In this document: positions 9,872 to 21,447 of the stretch, one piece after another
Position numbering within the stretch: the stretch's first letter is position 1
Layout of the letters: every line of letters starts with the position of its first letter
Assembly: GCA_002221725.1 (NCBI GenBank)
Contig: NJFT01000125.1
Coordinates: forward strand, 1-64,000
From: Scedosporium boydii
Taxonomy: Eukaryota > Ascomycota > Sordariomycetes > Microascales > Microascaceae
Direction of reading: 5' to 3'
Length of the DNA: 64,000 nucleotides
Program-made: the position numbers and the translations under genes
The notes under the pieces: model-generated
Told to the model about the DNA's origin: nothing
Seen by the model: the letters and a program-made list of their open reading frames with translations, nothing else
Databases searched by the model: none

Positions 9872-11928
9872 TTACTGCAATTCCAAAGTCTCGGCCTTCT
9901 CGACATACCACGCCAAGTCACTGACAGGATCCATTTCATACTCCGTGAATCCATTGCCCATAAACCTGAAAGAGTTTGCAGTGTTATACTTGATCTCGAA
10001 ATCCTCACCGCGGATGTCACTCAGCATGCGATTAAAGAGATGAGCGCTCCCACCGAAAAGAGCCGTAACGCGTCCATCGACACGATTCCTCTTATACCAA
10101 CTCTTACAAGAACCGGTCCAAACGAGCGTCTTGTGAATCTCATCGCAGTACCTGATAAAGTCGTCGACTTTGTCCTGCTTGGGCACGACGTACTTGATAT
10201 CCTCGGTGGCCATCTTCTTGATCCACTTGACGAAGTAGTCGCCGGTCCAGTTGAGGGACTCGACGAGGGAGCCGTGGCCGCCGAGGCAGTTGGGGCCCAT
10301 CATCATGAAGTAGTTGGGCATGTTGGGGACGGCGACGGAGATGTAGGATTCGGGGTCTTCGGCCCAGGCTTTTTGGAGGTCGACGTTGTTGAGGCCTACG
10401 ATGGGGAAGCGGGGGCGATGGGAGACGTCGAAGCCAGTGGCGCAGACGACTGGTACTGCGGTTAGCCAAAAGTGGTTCCAACATAGTTCCTCTCGGTGAG
10501 ATGGGGATTTTAGGGGTTGTACTTACTGACGTCGACCTCGTGGACCTTCCCATCGGCCGTGTGGACGGCATTATCAGTAATCTTGGCGATACCGCTGTCC
10601 GTGAGATGGCAGTTCGGCTTAAGGAAGGACTCGAGATATCCAGGGCCGGGCGTAATACGACGGCACCCAAGCTCCCACTTCGGGATGAGCTTCTCGCACA
10701 AGACGGGATCGTGATTGAGTTTCTCAGCCATTTGATCCGCAGCGAGCTTCATGCCCTCTTCATTATTCTGGCCCTTGACGAATATGTAAAAGGACTTATT
10801 CGTCCTGTGAATTATGCCCTTGCGATGTTGCAGGTGGTAGTCAGGATCGTGGAATCGCTTCCTCTCTTCGTCGGTGTACCTGGGGTTCGGGTCGGCGTCG
10901 TCGCGGCCCAAGTGCTTGGAGGGAGGTGCGCGGTAGTATACCCACGAGGGGCCTCTGATGAAGTTGGTGACCTCAGTACCGGGAAGCTTCACCATCTGGG
11001 GGACAATCTGGATGCCGGAGGAACCGTTGCCAATCACGGCGATCCTCTTGTTGGAGTAGTCGTAGGTGTGGTCCCAGCTGGCGGAGTGGGTAATGTGGCC
11101 TTTGAAATCGCGAAGGCCTGGAATGTCTGGCCAGTTTTCGTGGCTAGAAAGAGAGAGATAAATTCGTCAGCAACAGGGAACAATGCGACTCGTTGACATT
11201 AGTAAAGGCCGTAAACGGGATGAAACTTACACCAGGACACCTTGAGACGAAATTAAAACGTGGCAGAACTCGTCGCGCTGCTGGCCGTCCTTCTCAACCG
11301 TGACCTTCCACTGGCCCAAATCGTCTTGCCACCAAGCTCCGACCACTCTGGTGTTGAGTTGGAGGTCGCGATCTAGACTCCACTTCTTTACCGTGTGCTT
11401 GATGTAGTTGAGAATGTCGGCACCGCTGGCGTAGAACCTCTCCCAATCGGGGTTAGGATCGAAAGGGAAGGCCTAGAGATCATCAGCGTTAGTTCAGAGC
11501 TCAACGGCTTGACTCAGCGCCTTAAAATAACTTACGTAGATGTGGGCAGGGACATCACACTGCACACCGGGGTAGTTGTTCGCAAGCCAAGTCCCACCAA
11601 CATCAGAGCGAGCCTCGAATATCGTGTGTTCGACAATATCCCTCATCTCGGGGAAGCGGTGCTGGAACTTGTGCGCGATCAAGAGACCGGAGAACCCAGC
11701 GCCGATGGTGATGACCTTGACTTTCTTGGGGGTGTATGCGAATTCGGGGTTCAGCTTGAAAGGGTCCGTGATGGGGCCGTTCGAAGCAGCTGCCGCGGCG
11801 GCTTGCCTGAGGGCGTCGAAGCCGTTGGCGAGCTCGGGCAGCTCTGTTGCGGGGACACGTGAGAGGTCATTGCCATTGAGTATGGCTGTTGGTTTTCCCA
11901 ACACCGGTGCCTCGACGGGGGCGGTCAT
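9872..11928 (-). CDS. Baeyer-Villiger flavin monooxygenase
   Basis: Four exons (11928-11536, 11472-11231, 11143-10527, 10449-9872) join in phase to 609 residues, a normal length for fungal type I Baeyer-Villiger enzymes. FAD is bound by TIGAGFSG (about 74-81), followed by GGTW (111-114). The class fingerprint FxGxxxHxxxW[PD] is present as FKGHITHSASWD, and a second dinucleotide fold, VIGNGSSG, binds NADPH. These enzymes insert oxygen next to a ketone using O2 and NADPH, giving an ester or lactone. The start chosen is the Met before TAPVEAP; the longer frame upstream has no family support. It is divergent from a short-chain dehydrogenase that could make or use the ketone. Substrate unknown. 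Confidence 0.92.
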
Positions 11929-12968
11929 GATGAGAGATGGGGTAGGAGGCGAGAAGGGAGGAAGAAGTAACGAGTGCCGTTTACAAGTCTTTGACAACTG
12001 CTTGTGAGGAGTACTACGGAGATGAGGTGGAGTACAGGCTTTGGCGAGGCTGAGAGAAGTAGGATTGAATTGGATAAGTAGTTGAATGTGAGCAGTTGAA
12101 GGTAAGTCTCCAAAGCCTCAGAGAATCAACCAAATCTCGAATATTAATAATGGGAAGGAATCAAGTTTCCCTTTACAAGTCGGCTTTTGAATGTATCGTG
12201 CTATTGGAGAATCTTGGACAATCTTACGACTGGTATCATTTGGGGATGCTCCGCTCTCATCTGCCCCCGGCAATGTGTCGTTTGTTCAATAACACAATGC
12301 CGGGTGGGCTTAACCTTGGACCGATCTGAGCTGGTCGCCGGGAGCTGTCCCAATCTCCCCGATTGACAAGAGACAGTATCGCTTGCTCCAAGGTTAGTGG
12401 TAAACTAGTAAACTACATTGCGCCGCCCAAAACAGGACAGTAAGTGACCCGGAGAAGCCGCTTGGGTCCAGGGTCCAACAGAGTGTGGAGGTCGCAGTTG
12501 GAGCAGAAAGGGGGGAATCTTTACCGAGACGTGGCAATCCTAATTGGGATTACCGGACACGGACAAAAGCAACCTTGAACCCTTCATCGACGTTAGCGTG
12601 TGGGGACGACGCAGATACGCCACCGATCCGTCTCAAGACTATCACTAGCGTCAAAATCAAGCCGCCGACTGAAACCCCGAAGGAGTGGAAATTGCATGCG
12701 GGGTAAGAGATTGATCCCGGTGGAGGTTTACCGATGGAGGGGATGGTGGTGCTGCAGAGGTGCGAACGCGGCAATACATCCGCATGGGGCTGCAGGACTT
12801 CTGGGAATTGAATTGGTAAAACGATGATGATATCCCGAGTCAAAGGTTCCCCGGCACGTAAAGAATCACGGTAATAAGAGCAGGAGAAAGAACCAAGGTG
12901 ATATCATCATTGTCGTACCATTTCATCCCCAATCATACCATTTCGCCATCTCACCCATCATTATCACC
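11929..12968. promoter_or_regulatory. Shared divergent promoter region of the BVMO and SDR genes
   Basis: 1,040 bp between two divergent oxidoreductase starts. Several small ORFs inside show no family features. No specific operator was identified; a shared control region is inferred from orientation. Confidence 0.45.
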
Positions 12969-14203
12969 ATGCCTCTCCCACGCTACACCTACACGGGTCC
13001 CATCGACCACACCGTCCCCCCCAATCTCGAAAAAGTCCGGGGCAAGTCCGTCATCATCACCGGCGGCGCCAATGGCATGGGCGAGGTTTGCGTCCGGGAG
13101 TTCGCCGCCGCCGGCGCCTTCGTGACCTTTGCCGATCTCAACGATGCCCGTGGAAAGGCCATCGAGGCCGAGCTGAATGCGAACGGACCTCGATGCGTCT
13201 TTGTCAAGTGCGACATTCGGGACTGGGACCAGCAGAAGGTCATGTTTGAGACTGCCAAGACGAAGAGTCCTTGCAATAGCGTTGATATAGTGATTGCCAA
13301 CGCCGGCATCAGCCGCAGCTCTGGTGATAGCTTGTGGAATCTAGACGGTGAGTCAGTCTCCTCAGTTGCGGCATTCTTTCTTAGATTTGGTGTGATTACG
13401 AGTGGTCTTGAATATCCTCAGTTTACTCACATGTATGGGCTTCCTTCTGTAGATCCTAACGGGGAGCCCACCAAGCCCAACCTCAACATCGTCAGGGTGA
13501 ACATAGACGGCACATTCTACACGTGGAGGCTGGCTGTGCACTACTTTAGGAAGCAGCCCGACACCGAAGAGAGAGACCGATGCTTTATCATCACGGGAAG
13601 CATGGTTGCCTACATCGACTCTCCAGTATGTCCTTCCCCTTGCCGCTTATTTTGTACCCACACATTATCCTGTCGCCTCGGAGCTCCCATTCTCACACAA
13701 AGTGTCTATTTCAGGGAAACTGGGAGTACACCGCCACCAAGCACGGTCTCAGGGGATTCATGAAAACCGTCCGTCGGTCCAGCTGGGAACAGGGCATTCG
13801 CATCAACTATGTCGCCCCGTGCTGGATCAAGAGCGCCATTCGTACGGCAGAGTACGAGAAGTGGTTGATTGACCGCGGGGTTGAATTCGGAGAACAAATT
13901 GATGTTGCCGGCTGCATGTTGAGGATTTCCACTGACAAGTCCATCAACGGTAAGATCAATACGTCTTGGAAAAATGAGTCTTTTATGCTCCTACAGAGCC
14001 AGTCACTGACACACATTCTAGGGCGATCGCTTATGATCACTCCTCGCTCGGTCGCCAAGGAGGGATTCATGGATGTTGACAGGGAAGACTACAGAGACAC
14101 CCCGGAGGATGCGTATATGAAGAAGACTCAAGAGTCGCAGCTCGTCATCATCGAGGATAAGTGGCTTGACGACTACAAGGTCCGTGTATATAAGGAAGAT
14201 TAA
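12969..14203 (+). CDS. Short-chain dehydrogenase/reductase
   Basis: Four exons (12969-13347, 13453-13625, 13715-13949, 14022-14203) join to 322 residues. A Rossmann fold starts with TGGANGMG (31-38). ADLND after beta-2 favours NAD(H), because an acidic residue ends that strand. NAG is at about 112-114. The catalytic triad is S176 (ITGSMVAY), Y189 and K193 (YTATK). The C-terminal 110 residues are longer than in classical 250-residue SDRs and end in a charged tail. It resembles fungal 15-hydroxyprostaglandin-dehydrogenase-like SDRs. It is divergent from the Baeyer-Villiger enzyme, so alcohol-to-ketone oxidation followed by oxygen insertion is a reasonable but unproven pairing. Confidence 0.92.
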
Positions 14204-14607
14204 ATAGACATTCAGAATTTGAGATTCTCATGTCCTCTCGAGCTCCGGCGTGTCTGATCGTGCCTTAAAAAAGCCCGCGTGCGTGTCAACAGAGATGATC
14301 GATTACCGGGCCACCGGGACTGGAGGATTCTGCCGTTTCCTGAAGTATGACAGTGGACAATACGCTTCGTCTCGTTAAAATGATGAGGACCGGTAGGTCT
14401 GGAGAGGACAGAATCGTGAGACGTTCTGAGCTTTTTTTTTTCAGCTTTCGCCGATTCAATTATTTTGGCTCCTCTCATCGTGTAACACAATGAGACGGAC
14501 CTTATTGACTCAACCAACACCCATATATATATATATATTATTTAACTGTATTGGAATGTTAGCCAAGTTCTGGCCAAAAAGAAAAAGGAAAAGAAAGACC
14601 AAAAAAA
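14204..14607. other. 3' flank with a (TA)n tract
   Basis: No gene seen. A short TA microsatellite lies at about 14522-14538, just downstream of the tRNA on its strand. Confidence 0.5.
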
Positions 14608-14691
14608 TGCCCACACCTGGGATCGAACCAGGGACCTCATCATTTCACTAGCTCGTACTAGTGATGCGCTCTACCACTGAGCTATACGGGC
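14608..14691 (-). tRNA. tRNA-Thr (anticodon AGU) with intron
   Basis: The minus strand folds as a complete tRNA: acceptor stem GCCCGTA with TGTGGGC, D arm TAGCTCAGTGGTAGAGC (box A) and T arm CCTGGTTCGATCCCAGG (box B). The anticodon stem is CATCA with TGATG. Its loop reads CT-AGT-A, then 12 extra bases, then A, so the anticodon is AGT (Thr, reading ACU after A-to-I editing) with an intron of about 12 nt after position 37. Every stem pairs, including two G-T pairs in the acceptor, so it looks functional. Confidence 0.92.
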
Positions 14692-15382
14692 TTGTTGCTT
14701 GTTTGCTGTTGAGACGGAGCGGCGCAGAGTGACCAACAGAAGGGATTGCAGAGAGACAAAACAAAGGAGCGGGAGCAGGAGCAAAGGCGCCGTTGGCTAA
14801 ATTGGCCAGATTGGCTCATGGTTGGTTGACGGCAAATGAGTGAACCTCCTAGGAGCCGCTAGAATCTATCAATTATTTATCAATAGGACACAAGAGCGGA
14901 AACACTCGAGCAGTTCTTTCAATGAAACGGAAACGATGAATGAAGTGGCGTGTATTGAGTGAGGTGGAAATGTGACAAGAGCCAGTTTGAGCATGGAGGA
15001 GCACACTGGGAAAGTGGGCTGGCTGACCAGGAGGAAGGAGTAATTCCGGTCATTATCATTCTTCGCCAAGTTGCCTTCTTTCTTCAGCCTCAGGCATGTG
15101 CTTTGCCCCCTTGAAGCAGGAGCAAGTAAATTAAAAGGTGAATTCAATGCCGCAATTGTACAATCGTACTGGGAAAGTTTGGGAATTTGGGAAGGAGCAA
15201 TCAACTCACTCATCCTCATGCTTCCTTGCGACAGGATAGCCCTTTCTTGTCCTCCAGCCTCAGCCATGTGCTGTCATGTGCTTCCCCTTAAGGCAGGAGT
15301 AATAGTCAATGATTTAGGATTTAGATTTTGTTTGTGGTGATTCATTTATGCAAAACAGGAAGTCATTGTGCTATGTCTATCT
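14692..15382. other. Intergenic, nothing recognised
   Basis: Two similar short stretches around 15065-15120 and 15228-15300 (each with TTCTT or CTTGTCCTCCAGCC, CAGCCTCAG, CATGTGCTTT or CATGTGCTTC, CCCTT, GGCAGGAGTAA-like sequence) suggest a small local duplication. No gene seen. Confidence 0.35.
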
Positions 15383-15492
15383 ATAAAAAGGATGCCTCCA
15401 TCTTCTCAGTCCCTTCAACTCATTCCCCAATTTTCTTCTCCCCAGCAAGTTCGTTGGGCTGTTCTCATATATGTATATATATATATATATTC
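15383..15492 (+). repeat. Left arm of an 8.4-kb inverted repeat
   Basis: From ATAAAAAGGATGCCTCCATC through CCCCAATTTTCTTCTCCCC to GCTGTTCTCATAT and a TA microsatellite, this segment is the imperfect reverse complement of 23690-23806. In both copies it directly precedes the start of the same helicase-family frame, so it is the promoter and 5' leader of that gene (TATA-like ATAAAAAGG). Homology begins abruptly at this TATA-like element. Confidence 0.8.
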
Positions 15493-17829
15493 ATGAGCGT
15501 CAACGGCCGACGAATTATCTCCCGACTTTGACGAGAAACTGCCTAAGCGCGAAGGCAAGACGAACCTAATGTGTCTACTAAGGTTCAAGCTCAAGGACGG
15601 CGAAACCGTGTCCGTCGACGGTATTGGGCTTCCATTTGTTGCAGAATCTGAAGACGACGACCTCGTTGTGAACCATGGACATCCCCTCGAGGGCGTCTGG
15701 ACACTTCGAGAGCTCTGTACCCGGAGAGAATTTGTAGTTCTCTTCGGGGGCCGCAGGATGATGACCAGGGGGGAACAAATTTTGCTGAGGACTTCCCGGA
15801 TCCAATCCAGCTTGTATTCCCATACAGCACAGGGTAAGTCTGTGTCGGCTTTTCCCCTTACTTCATCGCCGGTTTCCATTTCATGTTAATTCGCTAACTA
15901 TCTAACCCCCTTCTTTCCTTTTAGGCCTTTGAGTATGCCCCGGTACGCAAGCGAGGTTCCTGCAAATGGGAAAGGCCTTCCTTATACGCTCTCGTATAAG
16001 CTCGACAATCACCATGACTCCATGGCGAGCGTCACGCAAGGAGTGGTGCAGGATGTTTTCCAGTTGGCAGAGGATGCCAGGGCCATTCGACAGAAAAATA
16101 TCGTATGCCTATTCTTGCGCACCCGCGACAAGCCCGACGACTTGGCTCGGGAGTTCACTGTCCTTGTGTGGCACGGTTTTACGGTATGCGGTTTTGTAAA
16201 TTATTGCTGTTCTTCGCCTTTCGACCTTTTCTAACGGGGGAATAGGAGCGAGACAAGTTTTGGTCGTCTCTTTCACGCCTCTTGTCGCCAGACTCCCCCA
16301 TCGCCCTCGCCTTTGATCACCCACCCCCTGACGCCAAGTATGATATGATGATTCGGAAGAAGGGGCCAAAGACAGAGCCTTCTACGAGGCGAGACAAGTG
16401 CCTATAGAGGAGCAGTGGAAGAGCTCTAATTGTGATTTGGCTTTGAGAGTCCTTTGTCGCCGAGGGAAGGACATTAACTCCATCGGCCTCAACCGTCGCA
16501 TCCGAGCTTACGACGACTTCAACGCAGGCCAGATGGTCGGGTACGACGGTAATATATACTGCCTGAGGCTCGATGCTGGTTTGCATGTAGCTCGACGTCG
16601 AGTTGAGGCTGTCTATGCCGCGTTGGAGGAGAGCGATCCCCTTGATGAGTGCAAGCACATCATCAAGAAGGAGTTCCAATCCGACGCCGGATTTCGATCC
16701 CTGCTGAGCGATCATGCCTTGGAATGTGGTCCCGGTGAAGAGGGCGTCGAATTTGACATTGCCTCCTTCGCCGAGATGACTTTGGCTGCCCCTGCCCCGG
16801 CCTCTGCCCCTCCCGTCCCTCCCTCTCCCTCCACTCCTCGCCATCCCTTGAAATTGCCGGAGGTTGACATCGTCGATCCTGTGGACCGCAAGATTAGGGC
16901 AGCAGTTGGGAAAAGGGCGAGCGACAAAGCTCACCTCCCATTTTTGGCGTATCTCAGAGCCACTCGCTTCGGCATTGTGGGAATAGTCGGCTTCGCTGGG
17001 TCTGGAAAGACTCAACTCCTGGCTCCAACGGCCAGACTCTATATAGCACACCCGGCCATCGGCAAACTAGCCCGTAGTGCTCCCACTCATGTTGCTACGA
17101 GCAACTTTGCCGTCCGCCTACACCGTTTAGGTGTAGAGATCGCCAAGGAGACAAATACTCCTTCACCGCTCGTCGTGCGCGGGTACGCCATCAAGACCGA
17201 GATTGCGGCACTCATTAAGATTGCTGCAGGTCAACCCCGAGGTACCGAGGGAGACATTGCCGATCCCTACAAGACTGGCAGGTGGTCTCTAAACCTCTCA
17301 TGAGTGGCTCCTTAAAGACGCCGGAGCCAAAGGTTTCTCGCTTTCTGCATCGGACCCAGACGCCCTACGCTCTGTCCAACGTTCTGTTGAAGCCGGTCGA
17401 AAGTTTGAAGGTCTTCGCCAGTTTGTAGCTGGCAAGATCTCATTCTCAGAGATTGAGAATTGAGAACCACAATCTGAAGGACGTGGGCGCAGAAACTGCC
17501 TACCAGATGGTGCGACGCCTCCACGAGGATATCATCATGGAGGCCGACACCGTGTGTGCCACACCTTTCGGCTTGAGCCAGCCCCATACGTGCAGTTTAA
17601 CTGCGAAGTGGCCAAGGGTGTAGTTCTGGACGAGGCTGAGTCCATGCCGCAGGCAGACGCGCTCCTAGTCTGGGGCGGCGGCTGCCGACCTTGTATCATG
17701 GCCGGTGACCCTAAACAGTTGCCGCCAGCAGTCGTGAGCCTCGGCGAGAAGCGTGACGGAAAGGTGGGCAATATGTTCTATCATTTCGTCAAGGTTTCGC
17801 AGCTGGAGCATGTGAAGAAGATGGGGTGA
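15493..17829 (+). pseudogene. SF1 (Upf1/DNA2-like) helicase-family gene, frameshifted and truncated
   Basis: Reading starts with ATG at 15493 (MSVNGR, matching MDVNGR in the inverted copy) and shifts frame several times (around 15510, 15740, 15930, 16385, 17300, 17460, 17550). Recognisable parts are an N-terminal fungal-specific region with FKLKDGETVSVDGIGLPF, Walker A GFAGSGKT (about 16990-17013), Walker B with VVLDEAESM, and motif III GDPKQLPP (17704-17727). These belong to SF1 helicases of the Upf1/DNA2/NAM7 type, in a multicopy fungal family. Motifs IV-VI are absent because the frame ends at 17829, so even an unbroken copy would lack the second RecA domain. Long open stretches between breaks indicate recent decay. 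Confidence 0.7.
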
Positions 17830-18239
17830 GGATGGACTGACTCTGTCTTGTACTCGGTGATTGTGGGAAAGTGCAGTTAAGTTGGTCGGGAAGTAGCGCC
17901 CGATTTAAACGAGCAGGATCGCCCTATTACTTCGAGAAAAAAATAAAGTCCTCTTGTCGTTAAGTCTTTCCGTACTTATCGATAGGTCTTTCTGCTCTTG
18001 TCACTATGTCCTTCCTACGTCCGTGGCAAATGGGGCGTCCCTTTCCTTCGTGGTTCCGTAATTCTCGAACCATTCACCGAGTTGTACCTCCTCGTCGGCA
18101 CCTTCCTTGCCGGAACCTACAATTGTACTGATTCATGGCTTGTGATGGCTCCGATCCTCAAATATAAAAAGGCTCGAACCCTCTCTTTGGAACTCTCCCC
18201 TCTTTTTCCCTTTCTTCGTCATCTTAAATCCGTCGATGG

Positions 18240-18884
18240 CAAGGAATGAAGTCAAGCCCAAGCCTAAGCCATGAAAAGATGTGCTGGACGCTTATCGAGG
18301 ACGCGGAAGCAAGTCTACGGGAACTCGGGAACCCTCGAACAAAGGAAAGTCGAGGTCGATGAGCTCGTAGCGAAGACCGATAAATTGGCGACGCAACTTG
18401 AGGAGGAACAGTTACGAAGTTATCGCCAAGACAGAGCCACGCCGGAGCCGAAGCCGCATTTGTCTAAATCCGGGGTGAGAGACCCAGACTTGCGCGCCTA
18501 TTACCGCCCGACTTACAGGCGAGACATTCCGTATGGTCATGAGATCATCCCAACATCTAGCAACGGGAGCCTCTGCGGCTTTTATGCCATCATCGCAAGC
18601 TTGCAAGCACGACAACCTGTGGCGCCAAAGCCGACAGCGGATGAACTGGATGAACTCCGTGAAATGGCAGAAAACGACGCGATGAAGGACATCGTGTAGC
18701 TCATTACGCTCGATACCGAGACCGCGACCACGAGGAGACCACCTCCAATTTTCTGGCAGATCACCTGGCTGTTATAATACAAGAGTTGGGTCGGAATACC
18801 TGGCTCACTACTATCAATCCCATCCGGAGAGATACTCAACTCCTACTGATCTTGGACACTATTACGACTGCCTGAATCCTTTAC
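18240..18884 (+). pseudogene. Decayed OTU-like cysteine protease gene
   Basis: A TATA-like ATATAAAAAGG near 18168 precedes a coding-like region whose best frame changes several times. It contains a Lys/Pro-rich start, EVDELVAKTDKLATQLEEEQ (possible coiled coil), and then IIPTSSNGSLCGFYAIIASL, which resembles the OTU catalytic cysteine block (D-G-N-C-x-x-x-x-I/L). Later fragments NFLADHLAVIIQELG and EYLAHYYQSHPERYS lie in different frames. An in-frame stop at about 18697 and at least two frameshifts disable it. The OTU call is tentative. Confidence 0.4.
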
Positions 18885-19595
18885 AACAACGTAGCGAGTC
18901 AAGCCAGTAACATCCTGGGTCATTACTCCGGGATGGCACGGAAGGCTCCTCAAGTGATCGCAGATACTGCTTTCGCCCGTGAGCATCGGAAGGAACTTTG
19001 AGGCGATTCCTGGCAATAAAAGTCCCGGGGGAGTCAGCGCTGCTCCAGGCCTAACCGCAGGATCGCTGTCGTAGCTGACAGCGCACCTAAGTGGGACAAG
19101 AGTAAGGTCCAGGAGCGTTTGAAGAGTACAAGAGTCACTCGCTAGATTACTGGAGTCTGGAGTCGCAATAGATAATATCAACAACCCTGTCCTGGATGAG
19201 AATCCTTTTGCTTTCGTGTATTCCCACCCCAAACTTGCCCTGCGCCCTGACCGTGATTATAGGGTCGAGGTAGTTTGAGTGTGAAACCCCACGGTTTGGC
19301 TCCGGAATGGGAACTACGAGAAGTTGGAAGGAACAAGGGCCAAAAGTTCTGCTTTCGGTAATTGAGCCCCAATTGCCGTCCCTTATGATCGAGATGAGCC
19401 CTGGCAATATGCGAGAACTTGGCAGACGCCTCGAACCAATGACCGAACGAAGACACAATCTCAAGCGGCGGAACACTCTGGACGTAACGGAATTGTACGT
19501 CTCGAACTCTGGCCGATGCTGTGTATGCCAGTGCGCCGACCATTAATCTCCCTCGAGGGCCCTTAGTCGTCGGTTGGGAAGACTGACATGAATAT

Positions 19596-21447
19596 TTGGA
19601 CGATGCTGCGGCATCTAGATCCAGAAACACTGAAGGGTGGTTTGACGACTATCGTGTCCACAGCCAGAAGGATACACAGGGACGCACCAGACCTAGGAAA
19701 TATTGTCTTCTATACAAGCACAATGGAGGACAATGCCCATGGGCCGTCGTCGTATCGTACGGCAGGAGTCGACATGGTCGATCAAGAGTAGTTGTTACGA
19801 TGCGAGCGATTCGTACTCTCACTCGTATGGCGTCTGGGCCCGGAGATCTCTGGTCTTTACTAAGGATGACGGAAGGTCCTTCGCCAAGGCATAGATGGCG
19901 AAATTCCAAGACGGCACATGTCGAGCCAGAGGCGAATATGACGGAGGGTCTCTTTTCCGCCTACATTCGCGGCCTCGAAACCTACAACAATCGTCTCAAG
20001 CCCGGGCAGCCAGTCAAGAAGAGCATCACAGGAACTATACCATGGCCGAAAATCAATGCGGTGGACGTATCCTGGACCAAGCCGCTCTACGATATGGGGC
20101 TTTCGAGATGGACAGAGACAGGAGATATTCTCCACACGTGGATCTTTCTTGGGAAAAGCAGCGGATAAAATCAACGCAAGAATCCATGCATGGGAGCATG
20201 CACCCGACTTTTGTGATCGTGTGGGCGAGTGCACTCTTCAACACCCATGCAGTGTGTGTCGCATGGACACACCACGCAGTTCCCTGACGATGTACTGGGA
20301 CGAGAACCTAGCATGCCCGGCTTGCATTGCGCGAGAGAATTGCTATTTTACTCCCAAACGTCTTGAATCGATACTGCTTAGCCAAATTCGGTTGTACTGG
20401 TCCGTTGAAAGACGTAAGTACAAACAAACCGGCGCAGTAAACTGCGACGACGAACAGATCGAGGTCATGCGGTAGAGCCTGTGTAGTCTCTTCACCGACG
20501 CGCATGGCCTCAATTATGGATGTACATACTCCAGCCAGTATTTTCGCCATGGGAGATTAATATCCGATCCTCACAACGCCAGCCTTGACCCCATCTTCCC
20601 CTTCCCACTCGACAACAAAGGCAAGACTGTAATTCACTGGGCAGATAATATTGCCCTAGCTCCGGTTGCCTTGGACTTTGGGAAGCATATACATCTTCCA
20701 ATCTTCCTGCGGACGCTTGGCGATTACTCTCGGGCCTGCCAGGGACTCGCGGATAGAGTACAGACCGGCGACGGCCGAGCAGTCGAAGAACTGCTGCCAG
20801 ATTGAGGAGCACATGGTCACGGATTGCCGCCGCCTTGCTGTTGTCCGCAAATAGAGTCCCAAAGGCAAAATTCAGGCGTCTAGGACTTGGCTGTCAGCGC
20901 TGCTCAGTTACGGTACTACCGGGAAGAATGGGTGTCGGGGAGACTACACAATGGCATGCCATTCTCGCCGAGCGCAATGCTCCTAAGAGTACCAAATAAG
21001 CCCCATTGGTCAGTGGAAGACCGGAGGAGGATCAGCCGCCTTGTTCAAGAGATACAATGCTGGACAGGGGTCCGATTAATAGCAAGGAGCGGCTGTCCTT
21101 ACTTTGGCCACCCGACAACAATGCCGGAAAATTGGAGCTGGCTCATGGCTTTGGGTATCATGCGTCATCGACACCATCGGATGAAGACCCGGTGCAGCGC
21201 AAAGCATGCTATGGTGGATAGTCCGGAGACGCTCTTCCTAGAGAGTGTCTTCCAGTGCTGCGTGCGTATGATGGGCATAGCAACCAACGACCCCGACGCT
21301 GGCAGGAAGAAGACGCTCCAAGGGAAATATGCGGAGTTCCTAGGCCTTCCATTCACCGTCGAGCTAAAGAACCCTTTCACTTTTGCAATAGCGCGTCGGG
21401 TATGTGGTTCCAGCTGCTATAGTTATGGGGATGTGATTACCTTCTAA
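19596..21447 (+). pseudogene. Conserved fungal repeat-island gene of unknown function, broken
   Basis: Not recognised as a named family. Frames can be joined across shifts near 19960, 20160, 20475, 20850 and 21000 into a long protein-like sequence: GLFSAYIRGLETYNNRLKPG, then TLQHPCSVCRMDTPR and NLACPACIARENCYF (two CxxC pairs, a likely zinc site), DNKGKTVIHWADNIALAPVA, HLPIFLRTLGDYSRACQGLA, and finally LPFTVELKNPFTFAIARR. The composition is clearly coding, and several in-frame stops show decay. Its place between inverted helicase-family ends suggests the three genes belong to one repeat island. Confidence 0.45.

Noticed and set aside
10501..11196. 231-residue plus-strand ORF
   Set aside because: Antisense shadow of the Baeyer-Villiger monooxygenase.
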